13,564 bases of DNA from an uncultured Spirochaetales bacterium (GCA_945947045.1 CAMEXG010000039.1:1-13564); one strand, 5' to 3'. Numbered from the stretch's first letter, positions 1 to 7,754 are shown. Notes: generated from the sequence alone by a model not told the origin. Numbers and translations are program-made.

Positions 1-75
1 TTGTCTAGGGGTGGCGTAATGCCTGAGAAATACCCTCGAACCTGATCTGGATAATGCCAGCGTAGGGAACGACGA
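1..75 (+). ncRNA. TPP riboswitch (THI element), 5' edge possibly clipped
   Basis: This aptamer senses thiamine pyrophosphate and normally lowers expression of the downstream thiamine genes when TPP is plentiful. Conserved blocks are visible: AGGGGTG near the start, CTGAGA at about 23-28, ACCCT closing that arm, and the second arm with CTGGATAATGCCAG followed by CGTAGGGAA. P1 can be drawn between TTGTC (1-5) and GACGA (71-75) with one G-U pair, so P1 may continue left of the window. The gene directly downstream encodes a thiamine-binding protein, which agrees with the call. The switching mechanism is not clear from sequence: a T-rich tract follows P1 at once, but no separate terminator hairpin or obvious sequestration of the thiB ribosome site is seen. 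Confidence 0.96.
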
Positions 76-131
76 GCTATATTTTTCTTTTTTATCCCCA
101 TGACAGAATCTTTTTTCTAGGAGGCTTTCTT
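76..131 (+). promoter_or_regulatory. Riboswitch expression platform / thiB leader with strong SD
   Basis: This 56-nt leader lies between the aptamer and thiB. It holds two T-rich runs (about 81-93 and 111-116) and the Shine-Dalgarno sequence AGGAGG at 119-124, 7 nt before the thiB ATG. The first T run begins a few bases after the P1 stem. A TPP-stabilised P1 followed by U residues could therefore end transcription, although P1 as seen is short. I found no convincing anti-SD pairing. The platform's mode, transcriptional or translational, is unresolved. Confidence 0.5.
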
Positions 132-1133
132 ATGAAGAAGGCGATTTCTGTCCTGTTGGTACTTTTGGTTGTACTGACAATATCTGCACAGCCTGTGCAG
201 GAGACCAAGGCTGAAGAGAAGACTTTGACTCTCTATGCCTACGACACATTCTGCGGCGACTGGGGAAGTGCTGCAACATTGATCCCGGCTTTTGAAGAAA
301 AGACAGGTATCAAAGTCAACTTAGTTGCATCTGGAAATGCCGTGGAAGTAATCAACAAAGTCCTGCTTGAAGGTGAAAACACAGAGTGTGATGTCATCTT
401 TGGTGTAACAGATGACCTTTCAGATAAGATCATAGACATGCTTGAGAGCTATGAGAGCCCGTATCTCTCAACCCTTTATCCAGATATTGTCTTTGATGAA
501 ACTCACAGACTGATTCCTTTCGACTGGGGTGTATTTGCCTTTGTCTGGGACACAGAAAGCGGAATCGAAAAGCCATCATCTCTTATGGATCTGACAAAAG
601 AAGAGTACAAGGACAAAGTCATCCTCATCGACCCGAGAACCAGCAGCGTCGGTACAGGATTGATGATGTGGACATATAACGCACTTGGTGAGAATTGGCT
701 TGACTGGTGGAAGGCTATGGAAAAGAACGCTCTTACAATCGCTAGTGGTTGGTCCAGCGCCTATGGTCTCTTTACAGAGGGCGAGGCACCTATTGTCCTA
801 AGTTATACCACAAGCCCTGTCTATCATGTCATGAACGAAGATACAACAAGATACCAGACTCTCGTATTTAGCGACGGCCACGAAGCGACAATCGAAGCCG
901 TTGGAATAATAAAGGGAACAAAACACAGAGAGGAGGCAGAAGCTTTCATCGACTTCATCCTCACAGAGGGTCAGGTAAACCTTGCCGTTACAAACAGCAT
1001 GTACCCATCTGTAAAAGATGCAGAAGTTCCAGATGCTTATTCCTGGGCTCCAATGCCTGACACACTTTTCACAGGAAGTGCAGATACTGCTTCTTCTCTT
1101 CTTGTAGATTGGACCGAAACTATTGCAAAATAA
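132..1133 (+). CDS. thiB: Thiamine ABC transporter, periplasmic substrate-binding protein
   Basis: This protein captures thiamine, and probably its phosphates, in the periplasm and delivers it to ThiPQ. Residues 1 to about 20-27 form a Sec signal peptide: a KK start, a long hydrophobic core, then SAQP. There is no lipobox Cys, so the protein is likely soluble. Family features are clear: TLYAYDTF near 33-40, IDPRTSSVGTG at about 166-176, and SGWSSAYGLF near 205-214 followed by LSYTTSPVYH at about 223-232, all typical of ThiB/TbpA. The length of 333 aa is normal for the family. The ATG at 132 has AGGAGG 7 nt upstream and directly follows the TPP riboswitch. It is the first gene of the uptake operon, and the thiP frame overlaps its 3' end. 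Confidence 0.95.
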   Translation: MKKAISVLLVLLVVLTISAQPVQETKAEEKTLTLYAYDTFCGDWGSAATLIPAFEEKTGIKVNLVASGNAVEVINKVLLEGENTECDVIFGVTDDLSDKIIDMLESYESPYLSTLYPDIVFDETHRLIPFDWGVFAFVWDTESGIEKPSSLMDLTKEEYKDKVILIDPRTSSVGTGLMMWTYNALGENWLDWWKAMEKNALTIASGWSSAYGLFTEGEAPIVLSYTTSPVYHVMNEDTTRYQTLVFSDGHEATIEAVGIIKGTKHREEAEAFIDFILTEGQVNLAVTNSMYPSVKDAEVPDAYSWAPMPDTLFTGSADTASSLLVDWTETIAK

Positions 1134-2769
1134 GTGTGTGAAAGAAAGAGACAAATTCTATTTTAAACTATCGCTTCCGGCACTGATCATTACTTTTTTG
1201 ATCTTCCTGCTCCCTCTTTTCTCCGTATTGGGAAGAGCATTTATAAATGGGCCGGAGGCTGTAATAAACACATTTAGAGACGCCTACACATGGAGACTTC
1301 TTGCCTTCACTGTGTGGGAGTCTTTGTTATCTGCAGTCATCTCTGTAGGCCTTGCAATTCCTTTTTCCGTTTTCTTCTCCAAATACTCTTTCTTTGGAAG
1401 AAAAGCTATCCTTACAGCTTCAGACGTGGCATTCGCTCTCCCTGCGATTCTCTGCGTTTTGGGCTTTGTCATCTTCTACGGAAACAATGGAATACTGAAC
1501 AACATTCTCGTTTCTCTCCACATTACAGAGGAGAAGATTAAATTTCTCTACTCATTTCCTTCAGTAATAATGGCGCATGTCTATTTGAACTTTCCCGTGG
1601 CGTTTTCTTTGATCACATCGGCTTTAGTTGGAATGGACGAAAAGGAGGAGATGGCCTCCAAACTTCTTGGAAAGAGTAATTTCTATACTTTTATCAAGAT
1701 CACTATTCCTAAGGTGAAAGGCACAATAATCAGCGCTTTTATCTTGATCTTCCTTTTCTGTTTTCCTTCTTTCCTGATTGTCATGAGTCTGGGGGGAAGC
1801 CCTAAATACTATACTATTGAAGCTGAAATCTATAGACGTACATATACAGATGTAAACACAGTCTCATCTTCTTCCCTGGCTTTGTTTTCTTTTATCATAA
1901 TGTCTCTCCTGCTTCTTGTTTCAGGATATGGCAGGGAGGAGAAGAAAGCATCCAGATCAAAGAGAATAATAAAGAAAGCGAGGGGATGGAAAAAACTGGA
2001 AGCCTTCGCTCTTTCATTGATGATCACCCTGTTCCTTGCCCCTCCTCTATTATCGATTATCTACAGGGCCTTCTTTACAAAGGACGGGACATTCACATTG
2101 AAGGCATGGCTGGATATAGCATCTTCCTCTCCTACAGGCGCCGATACTGGACTCAATGCAATATTCAATTCACTTCTTATTGCCTTAGTTTCTTCTTTCC
2201 TGGCTGTTTCTTTATCTACAGCCATCTCTATTTCCGCTGTAAGAAGAAAGAGCAGAATCATTCCTCTCCTGACGTCTCTTCCTATGGCTGCGGGTTCCGT
2301 TTCTCTGGGTCTAGGGTTTGCTTTCTTATCTACCCGTTTCCCTTATAAATACATCTATATCTCATATATTCTGGTAATACTAGCCCACTTGGTCGTAGTG
2401 ATGCCATTTACAGTAAGAACTATTATGCCGGGGGCAAAGAGAATACCAGACACACTCACACTGGCATCAATGTGTCTCGGAAAGGGATGCTATTCCAGCT
2501 ACAGAAAGGTTGAGAAGCCAATGCTTAAAAGCTACAGAAGACGTGCTTTCGCCTTTGCCTTCGCTCTCTCTTTGGGAGAAGTAAATGCAACCATGGCTCT
2601 TGCAGAGGGAAAAGTAACCACCCTTCCGATTCTTATTTATAAAATGATCAACCAATACAACTATCAGGGAGCATCTGCCCTGGCTATTATTCTCCTGACC
2701 ACAGCCATAATAGTTTTTGCCATCGGAGAAAAGGAGGACAAGACAAATGTCATACCTGGAAATCAATGA
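1123..2769 (+). CDS. thiP: Thiamine ABC transporter, fused double permease
   Basis: This inner-membrane subunit forms the thiamine channel. The protein is a tandem of two permease halves, as in E. coli ThiP (about 536 aa), with about twelve hydrophobic segments. Each half carries the cytoplasmic EAA-type loop that docks on the ATPase: around residues 173-198 (MASKLLGK followed by IPKVK) and in the C-terminal half near LASMCLGKG followed by KPMLKSYRRRAF. The start is uncertain. TTG at 1123 overlaps thiB by 11 nt, while GTG at 1138 lies 4 nt past the thiB stop. Neither has a good Shine-Dalgarno sequence, so translational coupling to thiB is likely. The 3' end overlaps thiQ by 23 nt. Confidence 0.93.
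   Translation: MQNKCVKERDKFYFKLSLPALIITFLIFLLPLFSVLGRAFINGPEAVINTFRDAYTWRLLAFTVWESLLSAVISVGLAIPFSVFFSKYSFFGRKAILTASDVAFALPAILCVLGFVIFYGNNGILNNILVSLHITEEKIKFLYSFPSVIMAHVYLNFPVAFSLITSALVGMDEKEEMASKLLGKSNFYTFIKITIPKVKGTIISAFILIFLFCFPSFLIVMSLGGSPKYYTIEAEIYRRTYTDVNTVSSSSLALFSFIIMSLLLLVSGYGREEKKASRSKRIIKKARGWKKLEAFALSLMITLFLAPPLLSIIYRAFFTKDGTFTLKAWLDIASSSPTGADTGLNAIFNSLLIALVSSFLAVSLSTAISISAVRRKSRIIPLLTSLPMAAGSVSLGLGFAFLSTRFPYKYIYISYILVILAHLVVVMPFTVRTIMPGAKRIPDTLTLASMCLGKGCYSSYRKVEKPMLKSYRRRAFAFAFALSLGEVNATMALAEGKVTTLPILIYKMINQYNYQGASALAIILLTTAIIVFAIGEKEDKTNVIPGNQ
2731..2737 (+). promoter_or_regulatory. Shine-Dalgarno that fixes the thiQ start
   Basis: AAGGAGG lies inside the thiP coding region, 9 nt before the ATG at 2747. 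It favours that ATG over the TTG at 2717, which lies upstream of the site and would add ten unconserved residues. The 11-nt string AAGGAGGACAA recurs at 3759-3769 before the next-but-one start. Confidence 0.8.
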
Positions 2770-3733
2770 TCTAAAGAAAGATTATTCCGACTTTATTCTC
2801 TCTCTTTCTTTTTCTGTGGAAAAAGGAGAGCTTGTCACTATCCTCGGTCCAAGCGGTAGCGGCAAGTCTACACTATTATCGCTTATAAGTGGAATAGAGG
2901 GTTGTGACAGCGGGGAGATTAAAATAGATGGAAAAGACATAACAAAGCTTCCCATCTCCAAGCGTGGCATTTCCATGGTGTTCCAGGACTTTTCACTCTT
3001 TCCAGGACTAAATACAAAAAAGAATATTGAGTACGGGATGAAAGAGAAAAACAGCAGGAAAAGGGACCAAAAAACTGAAGAGTTGTTAAACACCATCGGT
3101 CTTCCTGGTTATGGAAAAAGAAAGGTTACCACACTCAGCGGCGGAGAGGCTCAACGTGTGGCCCTGGCCAGAGCCATTGCATCAGAGCCCGACATTCTCC
3201 TCCTTGACGAGCCGTTATCTGCATTGGACGCTCCCTTACGCAAGAAGCTCAGGGGAAGTATAAGGGCCATCCACGATGCTTTTTCAACAACAATGCTGTA
3301 TGTGACTCATGACAGGGAGGAAGCCTTTGCCATCTCTGATAAGATTCTGATTATGAAAGATGGAAAAATAGAGGCATATGGCACCCCGGAGGAGTTATAT
3401 CGTAATCCTCCCACTCTATTTGCTGCATTCTTTACAGGAGACGGCACTGCACTTCCTGCATCTCTTATTTATGGAGAAGGAGTGGATGGCAATGTATTTT
3501 TTAGGCCGGAAAGCGTTACCGTATCGGAAGAGAGCCTAGAAGGCGGATTATATCCAAATCACTTGGTTTTTAACAACGTGGAGGTACTTAGTGCCGAATA
3601 CACCGGTCCCGGATATATGTTGGGTCTCTCTTTCAGAGGAATGCCCATGATCGCTTTTTCTCCTCTGAAACCCAAGAAAAGATACATTTCTCTCATGATT
3701 CTTATGGATAGTGTCAAGAAAATTAAGTCATAA
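2747..3733 (+). CDS. thiQ: Thiamine ABC transporter, ATP-binding protein with C-terminal extension
   Basis: This is the cytoplasmic ATPase that powers thiamine import through ThiP. All nucleotide-binding motifs are intact (numbered from the ATG at 2747): Walker A GPSGSGKST at 34-42, Q-loop Q80 in MVFQDFSLFP, signature LSGGEAQR at 130-137, Walker B ILLLDEP at 150-156, and switch His188 in YVTHDREEA. The protein has about 328 residues, well above the roughly 232 of E. coli ThiQ. The last 90 or so residues (from about FFTGDGTALPASL, with FFRPESV) resemble the TOBE-type regulatory domain of PotA/FbpC-like ATPases. The start was chosen from the SD at 2731-2737. Thiamine specificity comes mainly from the riboswitch and thiB, since the ATPase alone could fit several importers. 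Confidence 0.92.
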   Translation: MSYLEINDLKKDYSDFILSLSFSVEKGELVTILGPSGSGKSTLLSLISGIEGCDSGEIKIDGKDITKLPISKRGISMVFQDFSLFPGLNTKKNIEYGMKEKNSRKRDQKTEELLNTIGLPGYGKRKVTTLSGGEAQRVALARAIASEPDILLLDEPLSALDAPLRKKLRGSIRAIHDAFSTTMLYVTHDREEAFAISDKILIMKDGKIEAYGTPEELYRNPPTLFAAFFTGDGTALPASLIYGEGVDGNVFFRPESVTVSEESLEGGLYPNHLVFNNVEVLSAEYTGPGYMLGLSFRGMPMIAFSPLKPKKRYISLMILMDSVKKIKS

Positions 3734-3770
3734 TTCGGGAAAATCGCGTTATTAGAGTAAGGAGGACAAA

Positions 3771-4277
3771 ATGAAAAGATTTGTCTTATTACTCTTATTA
3801 GTCGTTGTTTTTGTTTTTTCTGCGTATTCGTCTTACTCGCCTTGGGCCCTGTTCGAACTGGGATGCAACACAATCTTCTACGACTCTACATCATGGCCTA
3901 CTGTATCCTACGGCATAGAGGCGTCTCTGTTATCATTCTCTTTCAATAACTGGACAATAGCTTCTCCGGTGAAATTGGAGAGTGTAACGGCTTCTCTTCC
4001 CAAAAACGGTACTTTGACAATGGATCACACAAAAATAAAGTTGGGGCTTGGTGGCGGATATCAGAATAAGCTTCTATTTCTCTCTATGTATTTTTACCTG
4101 GGTTTTGTTGACTACAGGGATTTGGGGGGAGTAGGAAGAGAGTATGCACTCTCCCTTACTCCGGGCTTGATTCTTCAGGAGCACCTGGCCCTTCTTTTTC
4201 CGATTACGTATTCATTCTCAGAATACTATCCCTCTCTTAATTTCAAGATTGCATTGAAAATGGGAGGCAAGATATGA
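3771..4277 (+). CDS. Small exported protein, probable outer-membrane beta-barrel, function unknown
   Basis: I do not recognise a named family. Residues 1 to about 22 form a clear signal peptide (MKRF, then a long Leu/Val/Phe core, then SAYSS). The remaining 145 or so residues alternate polar and hydrophobic positions in about eight short stretches separated by Gly, Asn or Asp turns, for example WALFELGCNTIF, KIKLGLGGGYQ, LFLSMYFYLGFVDY and SLNFKIALKM. This fits a small eight-stranded barrel. There is no lipobox and no terminal Phe. The ATG has AAGGAGG 5 nt upstream (3759-3765). The gene starts 37 nt after thiQ with no visible terminator between, and its last bases form an ATGA overlap with the caspase-like gene. 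It is therefore probably made together with that lipoprotein and possibly under thiamine control. Confidence 0.75.
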   Translation: MKRFVLLLLLVVVFVFSAYSSYSPWALFELGCNTIFYDSTSWPTVSYGIEASLLSFSFNNWTIASPVKLESVTASLPKNGTLTMDHTKIKLGLGGGYQNKLLFLSMYFYLGFVDYRDLGGVGREYALSLTPGLILQEHLALLFPITYSFSEYYPSLNFKIALKMGGKI

Positions 4278-5272
4278 AGATAATACTGATCCTCTCTCTT
4301 CTCCTTTCTCTCTTCTCTTGTTCAAACCAAGTAATACCAGAAGAAAGAGAAATATATGTTGTTACAGTTGCCGACGACTTCTATAACTACAACGGAAACG
4401 GCAGGAAACTGGAGAATGTGGTCACAGACCAGGCCGCACTGATAATGCAGTTCCAGACAATGGGAGATATTCATATAAGAAGTTATGTCGCTCAGGATGG
4501 AAAACGATATACATCCTCCACTCCTTTCTATGTACCGGTAGATAAGAATAATAATGAATTGGATAGAAACGATCATGAAAACTTTAAGAGTTTTATGTAT
4601 AAACCAAAAGATGGGGAGGTGGAAAGCGGATGGACGATTTATGACGTCATGGACTACTTGGGGTCATTAGTTTTGGGTGAAAATGATCTTCTTGTCTTCT
4701 CATACTCAGGCCACGGGGAGAAAAAAAACGGTTCATTAATGACCAATGCTTCTTCCTCCTCATCCAAATGGGATAGTCTAAGCCCGGAAGATTTATTAAG
4801 CCACATATCGACTCTGGGTGGAAAGAAGCTGATTATTCTCGACTCTTGTTACTCAGGTATATATATTCCGTCATCACCTCTTTCCACCTCAGATGTATTC
4901 TCAGAAGAGGAAAAAGAAGACAGGTGGCTGGGAAAAAGTTATCCAAAGGCCATGAAGGACGCTCTCTTTTCAAAAAAAGACAAGTATCCTTATTCTGATA
5001 TTTGGATTCTGTCGTCTACAGGAAGAGGACAAGAGGCCTCTGACAGTCTAGATGGAGGGGATGGACCATATCAACTATCATACGGAGCATTTACATACTA
5101 CCTGTTGAAGGCTATGGGATATGACACAGATAGAAATGAAGGGGTACAAAGAGAGGAAAGGCTTACTGTTTATGGTATTTATTCTTATGTAAGAAAACAC
5201 TTTCCAGACTATGAAACACAAATCCAGACACCCCGAGTATCCAACGGAGGTCTGGACTTAGTTCTAAGATGA
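4274..5272 (+). CDS. Caspase-like (peptidase C14 / metacaspase type) lipoprotein
   Basis: This is a predicted surface or periplasmic cysteine peptidase. Residues 1-15 are a lipoprotein signal ending LLSLFSC, with Cys16 as the lipidation site. Phe at -2 is unusual for enterobacteria but tolerated in spirochaetes. The caspase fold shows the catalytic His147 in FSYSGHGEK and Cys192 in LIILDSCYSG, preceded by Asp190, the metacaspase-type position linked with basic P1 preference. A strand typical of the second subunit follows (WILSSTGRGQEASD, about 244-257), then PYQLSYGAFTYYLL near 265-278. The stretch between Cys192 and that strand (about 197-240) is rich in Lys, Glu and Ser and could be a processed loop. 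GGGAGG at 4262-4267 supports this ATG. The ATGA overlap couples it to the upstream barrel-like gene. Its substrate is unknown. Confidence 0.88.
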   Translation: MKIILILSLLLSLFSCSNQVIPEEREIYVVTVADDFYNYNGNGRKLENVVTDQAALIMQFQTMGDIHIRSYVAQDGKRYTSSTPFYVPVDKNNNELDRNDHENFKSFMYKPKDGEVESGWTIYDVMDYLGSLVLGENDLLVFSYSGHGEKKNGSLMTNASSSSSKWDSLSPEDLLSHISTLGGKKLIILDSCYSGIYIPSSPLSTSDVFSEEEKEDRWLGKSYPKAMKDALFSKKDKYPYSDIWILSSTGRGQEASDSLDGGDGPYQLSYGAFTYYLLKAMGYDTDRNEGVQREERLTVYGIYSYVRKHFPDYETQIQTPRVSNGGLDLVLR

Positions 5273-6529
5273 TTACACTTCTTCTGGATTTAATAACTGA
5301 GTCCTGATGTAATCTTCGTAATTCTCGTCACGCCTTATCTTGAGAATCTTTCCATTAGTCTTAAGATACTCGGCGTGGCGCATCTTTCCATTATAATTGA
5401 ATCCCATGGAAAAACCGTGTGCTCCTGTGTCGTGGATGACAAGGATATCGCCACTCTCGATTTCTGGCAGCATTCGGTCTATGGCGAACTTATCGTTGTT
5501 TTCACATAAAGATCCCGTAACGTCATACATGTGGTCATTAGCTTTGTCCTCTTTTCCCATCACTGTAATATGATGGTAGGAGCCATAGAGTGCAGGGCGC
5601 ATTAAGTCAGCCATGCAGGCATCAAGTCCCACATAATCTTTATACTTCTTCGTAACATGACGTACACTGGAAACCAAAAAACCATAAGGTCCTGTTATTG
5701 CTCTTCCACATTCAAAAGTAATCTTCAGGGGCTTCATTCCCTTCTCTTCGATCAGCTCTTTATAAAGAGTATGGATTCTGTCTCCCAGCTCCTTCCACTC
5801 TATTCTCGAGTCTTCCGGGCGGTATGGGATTCCTACTCCACCTCCCATGTCGATGGCCTCAATCTCAACTCCACACTTCTCTTTTATTTCACCCACAAGA
5901 GTGAAAAGCATACGTGAAGTCTCTACAATGTAGTCACTGTTAAGTTCGTTTGATGCAACCATTGTATGGAGGTAAAAGTGTTTTACACCCTTTTCCTTGG
6001 CCTTTGTGTATGCAGAGAAAAGCTGATCCCTGGTAACGCCGTACTTTGCTTCAACAGGGTTACCGATAATGGCGTTCCCGGTTCTCTCCTTTCCAGGATT
6101 GAATCTGAAAGAAATAGTGTCGGGAAGAGAACCACATGCCCTCTCAACAGCTTCTATATGGGTTATATCGTCCAAATTCAGCACAGCATCAAGATCGTAG
6201 GCTACCTTGAACTCTTCGTCTGGAGTATCGTTACTGGTGAACATAATGTCCTTGCCCTGGATTCCTGCTTCCTTGGCCATATAGAGCTCAGGAAGAGAAG
6301 AGCAGTCTGCACCGAAGCCATGCTTTTTTAAAAGCTTAAGGATGTTGATGTTGGGCAATGCCTTTACTGCAAAGTAATTTGTGAAGGAAGGAGCCCAAGA
6401 AAAGGCTTCTTTCATCTCTTCTGCGTTTCTTTCAATTTCATCTCCGTCATAAATATTGAAGGGAGTGCCTACTTTATTTACAAGAGACACCATCTGTAAT
6501 GTTGAAAGGGGTAGTTTTTTCTCAGTCAT
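5273..6529 (-). CDS. lysA: Diaminopimelate decarboxylase, variant lineage
   Basis: This PLP enzyme of the alanine-racemase fold probably catalyses the last lysine step, meso-diaminopimelate to L-lysine plus CO2. The PLP lysine is Lys56 in YFAVKALPN. GMGG-type phosphate binding is seen as DMGGGVGIPYRP (228-238). ECGRAITGPYG (273-283) stands in for the usual EPGR, and LCENNDKFA (341-349) for the usual CESGD. The canonical HIGSQ motif is replaced by LHTMVASNEL (187-196). These replacements occur together and look like a coherent subfamily rather than decay. GGAG 7 nt upstream supports the ATG, which overlaps the dapL stop by 8 nt. It is the last gene of the dap operon, and its stop abuts the stop of the opposing caspase-like gene. 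A related amino-acid decarboxylase is possible, but the operon argues for LysA. Confidence 0.88.
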   Translation of the reverse strand: MTEKKLPLSTLQMVSLVNKVGTPFNIYDGDEIERNAEEMKEAFSWAPSFTNYFAVKALPNINILKLLKKHGFGADCSSLPELYMAKEAGIQGKDIMFTSNDTPDEEFKVAYDLDAVLNLDDITHIEAVERACGSLPDTISFRFNPGKERTGNAIIGNPVEAKYGVTRDQLFSAYTKAKEKGVKHFYLHTMVASNELNSDYIVETSRMLFTLVGEIKEKCGVEIEAIDMGGGVGIPYRPEDSRIEWKELGDRIHTLYKELIEEKGMKPLKITFECGRAITGPYGFLVSSVRHVTKKYKDYVGLDACMADLMRPALYGSYHHITVMGKEDKANDHMYDVTGSLCENNDKFAIDRMLPEIESGDILVIHDTGAHGFSMGFNYNGKMRHAEYLKTNGKILKIRRDENYEDYIRTQLLNPEEV

Positions 6530-7754
6530 TTATATGCTCCACTATAGCTGACACTGCTTTTTCTATATCTTCTCTATGTCCATAGGATGAGACACGGACA
6601 TAACCTTCTCCACTCTTACCAAAACCAGCTCCCGGGGTCACTACTACGTGAGCCTTCTCAAGAAGGAAATCGAAGAACTCCCAGCTTCCCATACCTCTAG
6701 GGGCCTTTGCCCAGACATAGGGGCTATTGACGCCGCCATAGCATACGAGACCAGCTTTTTCCAAGCCTTCCTTGATTATTCCGGCATTTTCCAAATAGTA
6801 ATCGACAAGAGACTTGCATTCCTTTCTTCCCTCTTCAGAAAGAGCCATCAGACCACCAGATTGAGAAATATTAGAAGCTCCGTTAAAGTAGGTGCACTGT
6901 CTTCTGTTCCATAGTCTATGAATAGTTCCGGCTTCTGCGTTGTCCGCCTCCAAGCCAAATGGAACTACGGTCCAGCCAAGTCTTACTCCAGTGAAGCCTG
7001 CATTCTTACTGAAAGAGTTGATTTCAATGGCGACTTTCTCCGCTCCTTCCACTTCATAGATAGTATGTACATATCCTGGCGTGCGGATATAGTCACAGTA
7101 TGCAGCATCATAAATGATTATGGCCTTCTCTCTTAAAGCGTAAGAAACAAACTTCTCCAGTTGTTCTTTTGTAGCCACAGCACCTGTAGGGTTATTCGGG
7201 AAACAAAGATAGATGAGATCTACATGTTCCTTAGGAGGCTCTGCGACAAAGCCGTTTTCTTCATTGGAAGGCATATATACCAAGTTCTTGTATTGGCCCG
7301 ACTTTTCGTCATAGCCTTCACTTCTGCCGCCTGCAACGTTACTGTCTACATACACCGGGTATGCAGGATCCTGGACGGCGATAATTGAGTCGGCGCTGAA
7401 AATCTGCTGGATATTCGCAGCATCCGCCTTGGCTCCGTCGCTTACAAAAAACTCTTCAGCTTCCAAGGAAACACCATACTCTCTTTTATAAAAATCGCTG
7501 AGGGCCTTTCTGAGAGGAGTGTCACCCTGTTCGTCTCCATACCCTGTGTAAGTATTTCTATTTGAAAGGAGATCAATCTTATGGTGCATTGCCTTTGCTA
7601 TTTCTGGAGTCAAGGCTTCCGTAGTATTTCCTATTCCAAGTCTCAGAACTTTTTCTCCAGGGTTCTTTTCCTGCCACTTCTTTGTTCGTCTGGCTACTTC
7701 TGGAAAAAGATATCCACCAGAAAGCTTAAGAAAATCTTCATTAACTTTAGCCAT
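6522..7754 (-). CDS. dapL: LL-diaminopimelate aminotransferase
   Basis: This fold-type I PLP aminotransferase makes LL-diaminopimelate from tetrahydrodipicolinate and glutamate in one step, bypassing the DapD/C/E succinylase or acetylase branch. Diagnostic features are the N-terminal LSGGYLFPEVARR, LRLGIGNTTEALTP (37-50), TYTGYGDEQGDTPLR (68-82), CFPNNPTGA (184-192) and the PLP lysine Lys250 in INSFSKNAGFTGVRLGW. The length of 410 aa matches the family. The start overlaps the dapA stop by one base (TAATG), and AAGGAGG sits 10 nt upstream (7765-7771). Its place between dapA and lysA confirms the pathway role. DapL routes are known from plants, chlamydiae, Leptospira and some anaerobes. Confidence 0.96.
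   Translation of the reverse strand: MAKVNEDFLKLSGGYLFPEVARRTKKWQEKNPGEKVLRLGIGNTTEALTPEIAKAMHHKIDLLSNRNTYTGYGDEQGDTPLRKALSDFYKREYGVSLEAEEFFVSDGAKADAANIQQIFSADSIIAVQDPAYPVYVDSNVAGGRSEGYDEKSGQYKNLVYMPSNEENGFVAEPPKEHVDLIYLCFPNNPTGAVATKEQLEKFVSYALREKAIIIYDAAYCDYIRTPGYVHTIYEVEGAEKVAIEINSFSKNAGFTGVRLGWTVVPFGLEADNAEAGTIHRLWNRRQCTYFNGASNISQSGGLMALSEEGRKECKSLVDYYLENAGIIKEGLEKAGLVCYGGVNSPYVWAKAPRGMGSWEFFDFLLEKAHVVVTPGAGFGKSGEGYVRVSSYGHREDIEKAVSAIVEHIND

Noticed and set aside
100..120. Tiny open frame ATG-ACA-GAA-TCT-TTT-TTC-TAG in the thiB leader, ending in the thiB ribosome site
   Set aside because: There is no ribosome site before it and only six codons. It lies within a T-rich leader where such a frame arises easily.
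798..1154. 118-codon frame on the minus strand opposite thiB
   Set aside because: It mirrors the codons of thiB, has no recognisable domain and no ribosome site, and would sit inside a strongly supported gene.
2717..2746. Upstream TTG start for thiQ adding ten residues
   Set aside because: The strong AAGGAGG lies downstream of this TTG and correctly spaced before the ATG at 2747. The extra residues are basic and not part of the ATPase fold.
5273..5400. Terminator for the plus-strand operon inside the end of lysA
   Set aside because: Only very short inverted repeats, such as TCTTAAGA, were found, with no GC-rich stem followed by a T run.
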